Assembly (NCBI GenBank): GCA_035259385.1
Contig: DATFWL010000063.1
Location: 1 to 64,000, forward strand
DNA length: 64,000 nt
From: QHWK01 sp035259385
GTDB lineage: Bacteria > Acidobacteriota > Vicinamibacteria > Vicinamibacterales > CAVVIG01
Direction of reading: 5' to 3'
The stretch's first letter is position 1, and the number at the start of each line of letters is the position of its first letter. The notes beneath the pieces are model-generated. The model saw only the letters and a program-made list of their open reading frames with translations, searched no databases and was not told the origin of the DNA. Below, one piece after another: positions 17,263 to 25,397 of this stretch. The position numbers and the translations under genes were made by a program.

Positions 17263-18288
17263 ATGCGCGTCACACTCTCCACCCGGCACGCGCTGCCTGC
17301 GACGATCGTCCTCGCGCTGGGCATGATCGTTCCACCGATCGACTCGGAGTTCGTGTTCGAGACGGCACCGTTCGCGAGCGCGCATGCGTCGACGATCGTC
17401 GACACACGCGACGGCCTGGTCGCGGCCTGGTTTGGCGGCACGCGTGAAGGCGCGGCGGACGTCGGGATCTGGCTCTCGCGACACGAGCGCGGCGGATGGA
17501 CCGCGCCGATCGAGATCGCGACCGGCGCGCAGCCTGATGGCGCGCGCTATCCGTGCTGGAATCCGGTCCTCGTCGACGTGCCCGGTTCCGCGCTGATGCT
17601 GTTCTACAAGGTTGGGCCGAGCCCGCAGACGTGGTGGGGCATGGTGCGAACGTCGCGCGACCTCGGTCGGACGTGGAGCGAGGCGCGGCGCCTTCCGCCG
17701 GCGATCCTCGGTCCCATCAAGAACAAGCCGGTGCGCCTTTCCGACGGCGCGCTCGTGGCTGGCAGCAGCACCGAGTCGACCGATCGTCCCAGCAGATGGC
17801 GCGTCCACTTCGAGCGCTCGACCGACGGCGGACTCACGTGGACCGCCTCTTTCCCCGCTGACGATGGACGCGCGATCGATGCGATCCAGCCGAGCATACT
17901 CGTGCATCCCGGCGGCCGGCTGCAGGCGGTCGGCCGCACGCGCTCGCAGCGGATCTTCGAAACGTGGTCGATGGACGGCGGGCGAACCTGGAGCGCGATC
18001 GCGCTCGCGTCGCTGCCGAACCCCAACTCGGGACTCGACGCGGTGACGCTGCGCGACGGACGCCACCTGATTGTCTACAACCACACCACGCAGGGACGTT
18101 CGCCGCTGAACGTGGCCCTGTCCCGGGACGGCAAGACGTGGAAGCCGGCGCTGGTGCTCGAAAGCGATGCGGGCGAATACTCGTACCCGGCTGTGATTCA
18201 AAGCACCGACGGTCTGGTTCACATCACCTACACGTGGAGGCGGCAGCGGATCAAACACGTGGTCCTCGATCCGAACGCACTCCAGTGA
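17263..18288 (+). CDS. exo-alpha-sialidase-like (BNR repeat) protein
   Basis: A start at 17263 gives 341 residues; longer frames would run into the cytochrome gene. The N-terminus is a signal-like hydrophobic stretch. The body is a six-bladed sialidase-type propeller with Asp-box (BNR) motifs of the form S.DGG.TW (STDGGLTW, SMDGGRTW, SRDGKTW, TSRDLGRTW). FGGTREGAADVGIWLSRH near the start is characteristic of the bacterial 'sialidase family protein' group. The true substrate need not be sialic acid. A TACAAT hexamer 14 bases upstream could be a -10 element. An NeuB/NeuA region lies 9 kb away, but no direct link can be shown. Confidence 0.85.
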   Translation: MRVTLSTRHALPATIVLALGMIVPPIDSEFVFETAPFASAHASTIVDTRDGLVAAWFGGTREGAADVGIWLSRHERGGWTAPIEIATGAQPDGARYPCWNPVLVDVPGSALMLFYKVGPSPQTWWGMVRTSRDLGRTWSEARRLPPAILGPIKNKPVRLSDGALVAGSSTESTDRPSRWRVHFERSTDGGLTWTASFPADDGRAIDAIQPSILVHPGGRLQAVGRTRSQRIFETWSMDGGRTWSAIALASLPNPNSGLDAVTLRDGRHLIVYNHTTQGRSPLNVALSRDGKTWKPALVLESDAGEYSYPAVIQSTDGLVHITYTWRRQRIKHVVLDPNALQ

Positions 18289-18350
18289 CGGATCGCCGCT
18301 CGTTCTGTCGAGGCTCGACGTTCTGGGAACGTTGTGAGGGGCAGCGTAGA

Positions 18351-18509
18351 ATGGGCGATCGCGATCATGTGTCTCCGCACGACGTCACGATCGCCGTGCC
18401 GGGTCCGACGCAGGCCTCGCCAGGCCTGCTGAAGCGGCGGCGCGAGAGTGGCACGTGGATCATGAGCGCCGCCACGTCGACAGCGTACATCACGATCGCG
18501 GGGCGGTGA
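18351..18509 (+). CDS. small hypothetical ORF before the DUF4157 gene
   Basis: A 52-codon frame with GAGGGG about ten bases before its ATG, ending 27 bases before the DUF4157 gene on the same strand. The product is basic in the middle and ends with a short hydrophobic strand (YITIAGR). No family is recognised. It could be a small partner of the effector-like gene or simply part of its leader. Confidence 0.3.
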   Translation: MGDRDHVSPHDVTIAVPGPTQASPGLLKRRRESGTWIMSAATSTAYITIAGR

Positions 18510-18536
18510 CTCGGAACGTTTCGGTGGAGGGTCGCT

Positions 18537-20156
18537 ATGGCCGGCACAGTCATTCAAGGCAGCTTCCCGCGAGGCTACCGCGATCCGCGGATCGCTCTTC
18601 CTGATGCCTCGCCGGTCCGGCCGACAGTTCCGCGCGCAGCGCGGACTGATGCGCGGCCGCCACGTCGTGGTGGCACCGTGCAGCCGCATTCAGCTCACAA
18701 GGCGTCCGCGCCGGCGCCGCGACCGCATGCCGGCGCCTTTCAGTTGACGCGCAACCGTGCCAGCCTCAGAACCGACGGCGGCCATCGGCTTCCAGAACCG
18801 GTGCGGCGACGAATGGAATCGGTCCTGAAAGCTGACCTGTCCGACGTTCGTATTCACATCGGATCGGACGCCGATGCGATTGGCGCTCTCGCCTTCACCC
18901 ATGGATCCAACATCTACTTCGCGCGAGGGCAGTACAACCCGCACTCGGCGCAAGGTCAGCGGCTGATTGGCCACGAGCTCGCGCACGTGTTGCAGCAGCG
19001 AACGGGCCGCGTCATGAATCCGTTCGGATCCGGCGTCGCGGTCGTCCAGGACAAGATGCTCGAGGCGGAGGCAGACCGGCTCGGTCGGCTTGCCGTCATG
19101 CCGCATCGCGTCGCGCAGCAGGACGGCGCACAAGGCCTGAGCGGCGCTCGTACTCCACGCCTGGCGCAGGGTTGTCTGGCTCGCCCGTCGACGGCGGGTC
19201 GATCAGCCTCGGCCGGTCCGTTCTGGATGATCGCTCGCAGATCGCGATCGATCGGAAGCGTTGTTCAGCGGGCTGAGCCGCAGCGCGCGTTCGGTTACAC
19301 GAAGGAGACTGGCGAGGCGGCGAAGCAGTTCACCTCGTTTTTCGGCCAGATCGGCGAAGTGGAAAAGATCGCCAGGAAGGATCCCAACAAGCAGGACATC
19401 ACGATGTACCACATGACCTCGTGGAGGAATCTGCAGTCGATTTGTACCATCGGCCTCGATCCAAAGCGGGGCGGCAAGCCAGGAGGATCGGTCGGGATCA
19501 CCGAGAACCCGCAGCTCAAGAAACATTCCGAGGAAACCACACTCGGAAAGACCGCCGCGGCGTCGAGCAACGAAGTGACGGCGCCGTACATTCATCAACG
19601 CGTCGCGTGGGCCGACCTCGTGCTCGATACGCCAGGCGCCAATTTCGAAGTGCTGCTGCGGTTTTCTTGCAAGTGCGGTCGGCCATGGACGGAAGATCCC
19701 GTGCACCACGGCGCCTGGCATACGATGAAGCTGATCCCCCCGAAAGACATCGACTGCCTCCTCGTCGAAGGGTGGACCCCGATCAAGACGCTCGGCGCCG
19801 ACGCGCTTGCCGGCGTGTTCAAGGACCCGGCTGCCGATCTACCGACAAACCCGACGGGACTCGCGTTCACGAAGGACGCATTCATTGCGGCGCTGCCTCA
19901 GGTCGCTCACTACAAGTGGTCGAACCCGGAGGGCCTCTGGAAAGAGCTCAAAGCGTTGAAGGGCCAGGACGTCTACCTCAGCGACGGCCTGCAGTGTGTC
20001 TTCGCCGGAACGACGGGCCATCCGATCCGCGAGCCGCAGAACTGGCTGTACGTGTGCCACGTCTCAGGCGCGTCGACAACCGACCTCGCGCCCTACCGCG
20101 ACGAGGCGGAGCGTTACAAAACGAAAATTCTCAACCCGGGTTGGGGCCGGCAATGA
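18537..20156 (+). CDS. DUF4157 (eCIS-core) protein with ART-like C-terminal domain
   Basis: A 539-residue protein with GGAGG before its ATG. After a Pro/Ala/His-rich disordered N-terminus, residues about 83-185 are a DUF4157 domain: LPEPVRRRMESVLKADLSDVRIH, YFARGQYNP, and the metallopeptidase motif IGHELAHVLQQ (His146, Glu147, His150), with EAEADRLG downstream. A linker follows, and then a C-terminal region opening with ITMYHMTSWRNLQSI.TIGLDPKRGG. That matches the first strand-helix of ADP-ribosyltransferase-like toxins (YHGTS...NL.SI...GL.P). DUF4157 is known from cargo of extracellular contractile injection systems. No sheath, tube or baseplate gene is present in this window. Confidence 0.78.
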   Translation: MAGTVIQGSFPRGYRDPRIALPDASPVRPTVPRAARTDARPPRRGGTVQPHSAHKASAPAPRPHAGAFQLTRNRASLRTDGGHRLPEPVRRRMESVLKADLSDVRIHIGSDADAIGALAFTHGSNIYFARGQYNPHSAQGQRLIGHELAHVLQQRTGRVMNPFGSGVAVVQDKMLEAEADRLGRLAVMPHRVAQQDGAQGLSGARTPRLAQGCLARPSTAGRSASAGPFWMIARRSRSIGSVVQRAEPQRAFGYTKETGEAAKQFTSFFGQIGEVEKIARKDPNKQDITMYHMTSWRNLQSICTIGLDPKRGGKPGGSVGITENPQLKKHSEETTLGKTAAASSNEVTAPYIHQRVAWADLVLDTPGANFEVLLRFSCKCGRPWTEDPVHHGAWHTMKLIPPKDIDCLLVEGWTPIKTLGADALAGVFKDPAADLPTNPTGLAFTKDAFIAALPQVAHYKWSNPEGLWKELKALKGQDVYLSDGLQCVFAGTTGHPIREPQNWLYVCHVSGASTTDLAPYRDEAERYKTKILNPGWGRQ

Positions 20157-20198
20157 TCCCGATGTCGTCTCGACCGGACGGCTCGTTTGCGCTCTCTC

Positions 20199-21320
20199 TC
20201 ATCGCGAGCCGACGCCGGTCACCTTGGACAGCAGCTCGAAGAACTCGCGCTTCCGCGGCGAGCTGATCGTCCAGTTGACCGGCACGCTCTGATACCCATC
20301 GTCGAACCGCTCTCCCGCCATCCGATAATCGAAATATCCCCAGCTCGCATAGGCGCCCAGCGCGGCCAGCATGTTGTTCTGCGGCTTGCTGAAATCGAAA
20401 TGATCGTCCTCGTTGAAGACGATCGGCTGGCCGCGATAGCTCGGCAGCTTCCTGGTCTCCTCGACCATCTGCGTGACGCGCGCCGGCTCGCTGACGCCAT
20501 TGCCATGCAGCAGAACGACGTCGACCGCGTTCACCAGCGAATCCGATGGCACTCTGTCGCCGTTCAGGCTGGTGCTGACGAGCAGCCGGCCCGCCGGCGA
20601 CGAGACCTTGCCTTTCGATTGCTCCTTCACCCGCTCGATCAGCCGCACCGCTCCGCCTGACGGCTTGACGACGTCGTACTTGAATCCAGCGTTGTCTGCT
20701 TCGTTGGCGATCTCGACCAGCACGTGCGTATATCCCTTGTCGACGAGCCAGTCCGTCGCCGCGTCGGCCGCACGCGTCACGGCCTGCTCGTCGTTCATCC
20801 GCCGCTCCTGCGCCTGGTAAAAGAACCCGACGATCACGACCATGCCGATTTCGTCTGCGCGATCGAGGATGCGTTCGAGTCGCGACATGTAATCGGCCCG
20901 CAGCGCGCCGTCGCCCTCGAACGATGAATTCACCCACGGCTGCGATCGGCTGTAGCCCTCCGGGCTGCCGCCCTGAAGGTTGATCGTGAACGCCAACAGG
21001 CCCTTCGCCTTCCAGAGCGGCATGGCGCCGACGAACTCCCGCGTGTTCCGCTCGGGATCCCAGGGACCATCCGGGTACTTCCACCTGCCGCGCGTCTCGG
21101 CGTTCCGATCGTCGAAGATGCCCTGCACCATCCGCGAGTTGAACAACAGACCCTGGACCCTCATCCCGTCGTACGATCGCCCCTCGTACGTCGGATGTCC
21201 GTTGACCAGGAACTCGCGTCCCTGGACGCCGACGACGGTCTTTCTCGGCGCACGGGTCGGCTGCGCGGCGAGCGCCACGCCTGCCGCGACGACGAAGCAG
21301 AGATCTCGCAGGTCTGGCAC
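20199..21320 (-). CDS. secreted glycoside-hydrolase-like (cellulase-fold) protein
   Basis: A GTG at 21320 gives 373 residues with a signal peptide (cleavage near ALA-AQ); the frame is open farther upstream into the neighbouring cupin gene, which is unlikely to be coding. The mature part looks like a TIM-barrel hydrolase of the GH5-like clan: EFLVNGHPTYEGRSYDG at the start, a barrel strand VVIVGFFYQAQ, then a possible acid/base in HVLVEIANEADN and a possible nucleophile in QPIVFNEDDHFD. These Glu positions (NE-A and FNE) resemble catalytic Glu residues of retaining glycosidases. The substrate is unknown. The gene sits 20 bases downstream of a secreted cupin on the same strand. Confidence 0.72.
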   Translation of the reverse strand: MPDLRDLCFVVAAGVALAAQPTRAPRKTVVGVQGREFLVNGHPTYEGRSYDGMRVQGLLFNSRMVQGIFDDRNAETRGRWKYPDGPWDPERNTREFVGAMPLWKAKGLLAFTINLQGGSPEGYSRSQPWVNSSFEGDGALRADYMSRLERILDRADEIGMVVIVGFFYQAQERRMNDEQAVTRAADAATDWLVDKGYTHVLVEIANEADNAGFKYDVVKPSGGAVRLIERVKEQSKGKVSSPAGRLLVSTSLNGDRVPSDSLVNAVDVVLLHGNGVSEPARVTQMVEETRKLPSYRGQPIVFNEDDHFDFSKPQNNMLAALGAYASWGYFDYRMAGERFDDGYQSVPVNWTISSPRKREFFELLSKVTGVGSR

Positions 21321-21340
21321 GGAATGCCCGCGGACGGCAG

Positions 21341-21778
21341 CTACTTGATCACTTTCACGACGAAGTAGCTCACCGACTTGGGCACTTCCTTGAACCAGTG
21401 CGGGATGCCCGCGGGGATGACGAACACATCTCCTTTGGCGACATGATGCGTCTCGCCGCCGGTGATGTCGGTCCCCAGCCATTGATCGGGCCGGGTCGTC
21501 GCGCCGCCGACCATTTTTCCGCCGAAGACGAAGGTGGCCTCGCCTTCGAGGATATAGAGCACGTCGGTCTCCTTGTCGTGGACTTCCACCTGGCCGGCCT
21601 TGTCGCGGTGACTGCCCTGCACGATCAGATCCGGCCTCGTCACCAGCGTGCCGCCTTTCGCGAGCGCCTCCGCGACTTTCGCGGGATCGACGTGAATGCC
21701 TGCAGATGGGGCGTGTTGCTGCGCGCCCGCGAGGGCGCCAACGAACAGTACCGACGCGAGTGCCAACCAGAGTTTCAT
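21341..21778 (-). CDS. secreted cupin-domain protein
   Basis: The ATG at 21778 is preceded by a near-perfect GGAGG, giving 145 residues with a Sec signal (cleavage near AGA-QQ). One cupin barrel is visible: QVEVHDKETDVLYILEGEATFVFGG, then GETHHVAKGDVFVIPAGIPHWFKE. The metal ligands His, Glu, His and His are all in place. The pattern GDVFVIPAGIPHWF is common in proteins annotated as cupins involved in sugar or aromatic metabolism. It is likely co-transcribed with the glycoside-hydrolase-like gene that follows. Confidence 0.82.
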   Translation of the reverse strand: MKLWLALASVLFVGALAGAQQHAPSAGIHVDPAKVAEALAKGGTLVTRPDLIVQGSHRDKAGQVEVHDKETDVLYILEGEATFVFGGKMVGGATTRPDQWLGTDITGGETHHVAKGDVFVIPAGIPHWFKEVPKSVSYFVVKVIK

Positions 21779-21851
21779 CTTCCCTCCTTCAGGACAAATA
21801 CGCGCCCGGGGTGATTGAGTGCGGCGAGGACTTCGGCCCCGCGCTGGAAAC

Positions 21852-21911
21852 GAGGACGTCGCCGGTGCCGCCCGCGCCGATGCTGGCGATGATCTCATAC
21901 GGACCGAGGCG
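21852..21911 (-). pseudogene. remnant of a Ser/Thr protein kinase N-terminus
   Basis: Reading the minus strand here gives RLGPYEIIASIGAGGTGDVL. This is the typical start of acidobacterial eukaryote-like kinases (LGPYEI...IGAGGMGEVY), including the Gly-rich ATP loop. The reading frame loses all similarity right after the loop and stops 21 codons later; no kinase catalytic loop follows anywhere in the region. It is most likely a leftover of a deleted kinase gene between the cupin gene and the next unit. Confidence 0.5.
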
Positions 21912-22024
21912 ACTTCGCGCAGAAAAGAGCCGTGCGCAGTTTCGCGGTTGCGAGAGCGCACATTCTAGTCGGTCGAGCTCGAGTCCGGAAGATCCACGGA
22001 GTCGGCTCTCGGCTCGACCACGCC

Positions 22025-22654
22025 TTACCGTATCCGCATCGTGCGGCGACGACGTGGGCGCGCCGCCAGCGCGGCGATGCCGGCGGCATACGCCCGGCGG
22101 TGCTCCTGCGTCCACGGCGGACCCGATGGGCGACCCGTGTCGCTGACGAACGATTCCATCTGGTGAGGGTGAACCTCGAGCCGGGCTGCAGCCCGGGCGG
22201 TTTCCTCGCCACGGCGGCACAGGTGAACTTCGAGGCCGAGGTCACGTGCAGCGCGACACAGGGCGAGCTGATACATCATCCCGTCGGCGGCGCACTGCAG
22301 CTGATACGACTGCCGCACCGCGGCAACCGAGTCGGGGAGCTCAGCGAATGGGGGCTCGCGAATCGCCAGAGCGACGACCGAATAGACCGGTGCCAGGTCG
22401 GTGACGACTTCCTTCAACGCACGCGACGTGCGCCCTGCGATGGATCGCTGGATGCGCGCGATCAGGGCGTTCGCGTCGTCCTCCCGCATACCGAGCGATT
22501 CGTGATGATACGGCAGCGTCGGCAGCCCCGCATCGATGAGCGTCACCCGCCGCCGTTCGACGACTGCGGGCACGTTGGCCGGCGCCGCCACACAGACCAC
22601 GTGCGCCCATCCGGCATGATCGGCCACGCTGATGACGCACGAAACCAGCTTCAT
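22025..22654 (-). CDS. conserved hypothetical protein coupled to TetR gene
   Basis: A 209-residue product whose ATG overlaps the stop of the TetR-family gene (ATGA). No family was recognised. Visible features are an N-terminal mixed strand/helix region (SCVISVADHAGWAHVVCVAAP), a central helix-rich stretch (LIARIQRSIAGRTSRALKEVVTDL), and a C-terminal part with Cys/His (QLALCRAARDLGLEVHLCRRGEE) and a basic tail. It is probably cytoplasmic. Translation coupled to a repressor suggests it serves the same response as the divergent SDR gene. Confidence 0.65.
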   Translation of the reverse strand: MKLVSCVISVADHAGWAHVVCVAAPANVPAVVERRRVTLIDAGLPTLPYHHESLGMREDDANALIARIQRSIAGRTSRALKEVVTDLAPVYSVVALAIREPPFAELPDSVAAVRQSYQLQCAADGMMYQLALCRAARDLGLEVHLCRRGEETARAAARLEVHPHQMESFVSDTGRPSGPPWTQEHRRAYAAGIAALAARPRRRRTMRIR

Positions 22655-23265
22655 CGTTGCCTCGCGCGGTTCTTGCGCGGCACCACGTACGGCCGAAGCG
22701 TGGCCTCCAGATCCTCGCGCAACCATTCGGAAGCGGCGCCGGCGCGATAGAGCGTCCACGCCAGAAACGACCCGTTGAGGGTGACCTCGATCAGCCGGGC
22801 AAGCGCCTGCACGTTGGTCTCCGCGCGGAGCTCCCCGGCGGCGACAGCCTCGCCGAGGAGCTTCTCGTAGTGCACGCGTGCGGCTCGCGACATCCGCAAG
22901 AGGTGACGGCGCAGGACGGGATCAGCCAGGTCGTTGTGCAGATAGGCCAGATTCCGAAGTGCGGCGCGCGGCGAGCCCGCCAGCTGCGCATGTACCGCGG
23001 TGACGGAGCGCAGCGCTCTCAGCGGGGATGAGGTCCGCGAGTGAGGGACGGCCACGCCCACGTCGCCAGTGGCGGCGGCATAGCGGGCATGCGCCAGCAG
23101 CATCGCGCGCTTGGAGCCGAAGCGCTGGACCAGCGCAGCTGCGGTGATGCCCGCCTCTGCGGCGATCGCCCGAAGCGTCAGTTCCGCGGGGCCGCGCCGA
23201 TGCATGACCCGCACCAGTGCCGCGAACACATCCACGTCCTCTGCCTTTCGTCGCCGCGGACTCAT
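22651..23265 (-). CDS. TetR/AcrR-family transcriptional repressor
   Basis: The second ATG (23265) is used, giving 204 residues; the ATG at 23277 would overlap the -35 of the divergent promoter. The N-terminal TetR helix-turn-helix is clear: VDVFAALVRVMHRRGPAELTLRAIAAEAGITAAALVQRFGSKRAMLLAHARY. The C-terminal ligand domain is all-helical and diverged, as usual. It faces an SDR gene across a 58-base spacer with a palindromic operator, so the pair is probably autoregulated and derepressed by a small molecule related to the SDR substrate. Confidence 0.88.
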   Translation of the reverse strand: MSPRRRKAEDVDVFAALVRVMHRRGPAELTLRAIAAEAGITAAALVQRFGSKRAMLLAHARYAAATGDVGVAVPHSRTSSPLRALRSVTAVHAQLAGSPRAALRNLAYLHNDLADPVLRRHLLRMSRAARVHYEKLLGEAVAAGELRAETNVQALARLIEVTLNGSFLAWTLYRAGAASEWLREDLEATLRPYVVPRKNRARQR

Positions 23266-23270
23266 CGCGC

Positions 23271-23299
23271 TTGACATAATCTAAACACACGTTTAGTTT
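23271..23299 (+). promoter_or_regulatory. sigma70-type promoter for the SDR gene
   Basis: TTGACA at 23271-23276 is followed after 17 bases by TAGTTT at 23294-23299, a recognisable -35/-10 pair in otherwise GC-rich DNA. It would start transcription just before the SDR gene. The TetR operator fills the spacer, which fits repression by blocking polymerase. Confidence 0.6.
23281..23296. promoter_or_regulatory. palindromic TetR-family operator CTAAAC-N4-GTTTAG
   Basis: A perfect 6-base inverted repeat (CTAAAC ACAC GTTTAG) lies between the divergent TetR and SDR genes and between the -35 and -10 hexamers. Its A+T content stands out from its surroundings. This is the expected place and shape for the binding site of the adjacent TetR-family protein. 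Confidence 0.7.
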
Positions 23300-23323
23300 C
23301 TGTCGCAACCAGGACGTGTGCCG

Positions 23324-24316
23324 ATGAAGAAGACGAGGTCCGCGGCGATGCCGCTCGGGGGACGAGTCGCGCTGGTGGCTGGCGCCACGCGGGGAGCCGG
23401 CCGCGGCATCGCCCGGGCGCTCGCCGAAGCCGGGGCGATGGTCTATTGCACCGGGCGCAGCGTGAAGGGAAAGCCGTCGCCGTACGGCCGACCGGAGACG
23501 ATCGACGAGACCGCCGCGATGATCACGGCCGGCGGCGGCAGAGCCGTCGCCGTTCGCGTCGATCACACGGACGAGGCCGAAGTGAAAGCGCTGTTCCGGC
23601 GCATCCGGCGCGCTCACCGGCGCATCGATGTCGTCGTCGACAGCGTGGCGGGCGAAGACCCGCTGATGGGGACGTACGGCTTCCTCTGGCAGGCGGATCT
23701 CACGACCGCCGACGCCATCTTTCGGCAAGGTCTCACATCACGGATCATCACCGCGAAACATGCCGCGCTGGCGATGATGCCGGCCAGACGCGGCCTCATC
23801 GTGGAAGTGACCGAGGCCGACATGATCGGCGGCGGCGGCAATCCCATGGCGCAGGCGGTCAAGATGGCGCAGAAGGTGCTGCCCTTGCTGTGGGCCGCCG
23901 AACTCGCGCCTCACGGCATCGTGACCATGGCGATTACGCCGGGATTCCTCCGCTCGGAATCGATGCTTCAGCAGTTCGGCGTCACCGAAGACAACTGGCG
24001 CGACGCCGGCAAGAAGGATCCCAACTTCCTGCAGTCGGAATCGCCGTTGTTCGTCGGACGCGCGATCGCCGCGCTCGCGGCGGACCCGAACCTGCAGGCC
24101 CGAACCGGAATGCTCTTCGGTTCCTGGGAGCTCGGACGCGATTACGGATTGACCGACTACGACGGCCGTCGTCCCGACTGGGGCCGTCACAAGATCGATT
24201 TTTCGACGCTGCCGCCAACGTGGGTCGATCTGTTCCGCAGGGGCACTGAGCTGGAGATCAACTGGTTGGCGACGCTCGCGCGCCGGACGAGGAATTTCAG
24301 GACAAAGATCCCGTAG
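23324..24316 (+). CDS. SDR-family oxidoreductase lacking the catalytic Tyr
   Basis: A 330-residue short-chain dehydrogenase/reductase; a GTG at 23318 is an alternative start. The Rossmann motif is ALVAGATRGAGRGIARALAEAG, followed by YCTGRS and a cofactor-binding VDHTDEAEV segment. The C-terminal part (ITPGFLRSESML..FGVTEDNWRDA, then ESPLFVGRAIAALAADP) is that of a specific SDR subgroup. Where the family has YxxxK the sequence reads MAQAVKMAQ: the Lys is kept but Tyr is absent. It is therefore either a non-catalytic nucleotide binder or an enzyme with an altered mechanism. It is controlled by the divergent TetR. Confidence 0.85.
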   Translation: MKKTRSAAMPLGGRVALVAGATRGAGRGIARALAEAGAMVYCTGRSVKGKPSPYGRPETIDETAAMITAGGGRAVAVRVDHTDEAEVKALFRRIRRAHRRIDVVVDSVAGEDPLMGTYGFLWQADLTTADAIFRQGLTSRIITAKHAALAMMPARRGLIVEVTEADMIGGGGNPMAQAVKMAQKVLPLLWAAELAPHGIVTMAITPGFLRSESMLQQFGVTEDNWRDAGKKDPNFLQSESPLFVGRAIAALAADPNLQARTGMLFGSWELGRDYGLTDYDGRRPDWGRHKIDFSTLPPTWVDLFRRGTELEINWLATLARRTRNFRTKIP

Positions 24317-24405
24317 TCACTTCGGCATCGCACCACTGTCGCGCGCGCGCCGCCGATAGTGGAACGCCAGGCAACTCTGTATCCGGAGCTCGCCTGGAGA
24401 GACTG

Positions 24406-25395
24406 TCAGGAGCTCCGCCGGAGAAGATCCGGGGCGATGTTGCCGCCGGTGACGAGGAGAACGACGGCCGCGTCGCCGGACGCTGGCGGGACACCAACCG
24501 TTCCATTCAGGCTCGACACGAGGCAGGCGACTGTTGCCGCCGCGGCGGGCTCCGCGACGACCTGTTCGTCGGCCGCGAGGCGCGCGATCGCCGAGAGCAT
24601 CTGCTGCTCCGTGACGAGGCGCATGTCGGCGACCGCCTCGCGAACCGCCTGCACGTTCGCCGCGACAGGGGCTCGCGTGGCGAGACCGTCCGCGATCGTG
24701 TCGCACGTCTCCGTCGCGACCACGCGTCCGGCGCGCCACGACAGATAGTACGAGGGCGCTGCCTCCGCCTGCACCCCGATCACGCGAACGGCGGGTCGCC
24801 GGGCGTGCACGGCCGCGGCCACGCCACGAATGAGCGCGGAGTCGCCCACCGGGACGTAGAGTTCGGCGCATTCCGGGCACTGCTCGAGAATCTCCCAGCC
24901 GATCGTGGCGGGCCCGGCCGGCAGCACGCCGTCGGTCGCGTCGTTCAGGTAGTAGATGCTTTCGTCGCGGCTGGCATGCTCGACGGCGGCGGTGGCCGCG
25001 TCGCTGATGTCCCTGCCGCGTTCGACGATCCGCGCGCCCAGGTCGGCGATGCGCTGGCGCTTCACCGGATTGGCGCCGCGCGGCAGGAAGATCGTCGCGC
25101 GAACGCCGAGCTGCCGGGCGGCGTACGCGACCGCAGCGCCGTGGTTCCCCGTACTCGACGCGATGACCTCCGATACGGGGCCCGCCTGCAGCTGACACCA
25201 GAGCGCGTACAGCGCGCCACGCACCTTGAACGATCCGGTCGGGAGATCCGATTCGAGCTTGAGCAGCACCGGTCGGCCGGCGAGCGCCGTCAGCGACGGC
25301 GCCCGTAGCAAGCGCGTCGGCATCAGGTGCTGACTCAGAAACGCCCGCGCGCGCTCGATCTCCGCCACCGCGGGCAGAGCCGATTCGCGGAGCAT
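24406..25395 (-). CDS. threonine/serine dehydratase-like PLP enzyme
   Basis: The ATG at 25395 gives 329 residues; a TTG two codons upstream is possible. It is a fold-type II PLP enzyme of the threonine dehydratase group. The PLP-binding Lys lies in PTGSFKVRGA, followed by ASSTGNHGAAVAYAARQLG (phosphate and substrate loop), VPVGDSALIRGVA as a variant of the GGGGLI.G loop, and VVLLVTGGNI near the end. There is no ACT regulatory domain. The start lies two bases after the stop of the upstream DUF442-type frame if that frame is read through its internal TGA, which implies coupled translation. Serine, threonine or hydroxy-amino-acid derivatives are possible substrates. Confidence 0.85.
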   Translation of the reverse strand: MLRESALPAVAEIERARAFLSQHLMPTRLLRAPSLTALAGRPVLLKLESDLPTGSFKVRGALYALWCQLQAGPVSEVIASSTGNHGAAVAYAARQLGVRATIFLPRGANPVKRQRIADLGARIVERGRDISDAATAAVEHASRDESIYYLNDATDGVLPAGPATIGWEILEQCPECAELYVPVGDSALIRGVAAAVHARRPAVRVIGVQAEAAPSYYLSWRAGRVVATETCDTIADGLATRAPVAANVQAVREAVADMRLVTEQQMLSAIARLAADEQVVAEPAAAATVACLVSSLNGTVGVPPASGDAAVVLLVTGGNIAPDLLRRSS

Positions 25396-25397
25396 GT

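Noticed and set aside
21321..21482. Longer start of the glycoside-hydrolase-like gene
   Set aside because: The added residues overlap the cupin coding region and are His/Arg-rich, and the GTG at 21320 begins a proper signal peptide.
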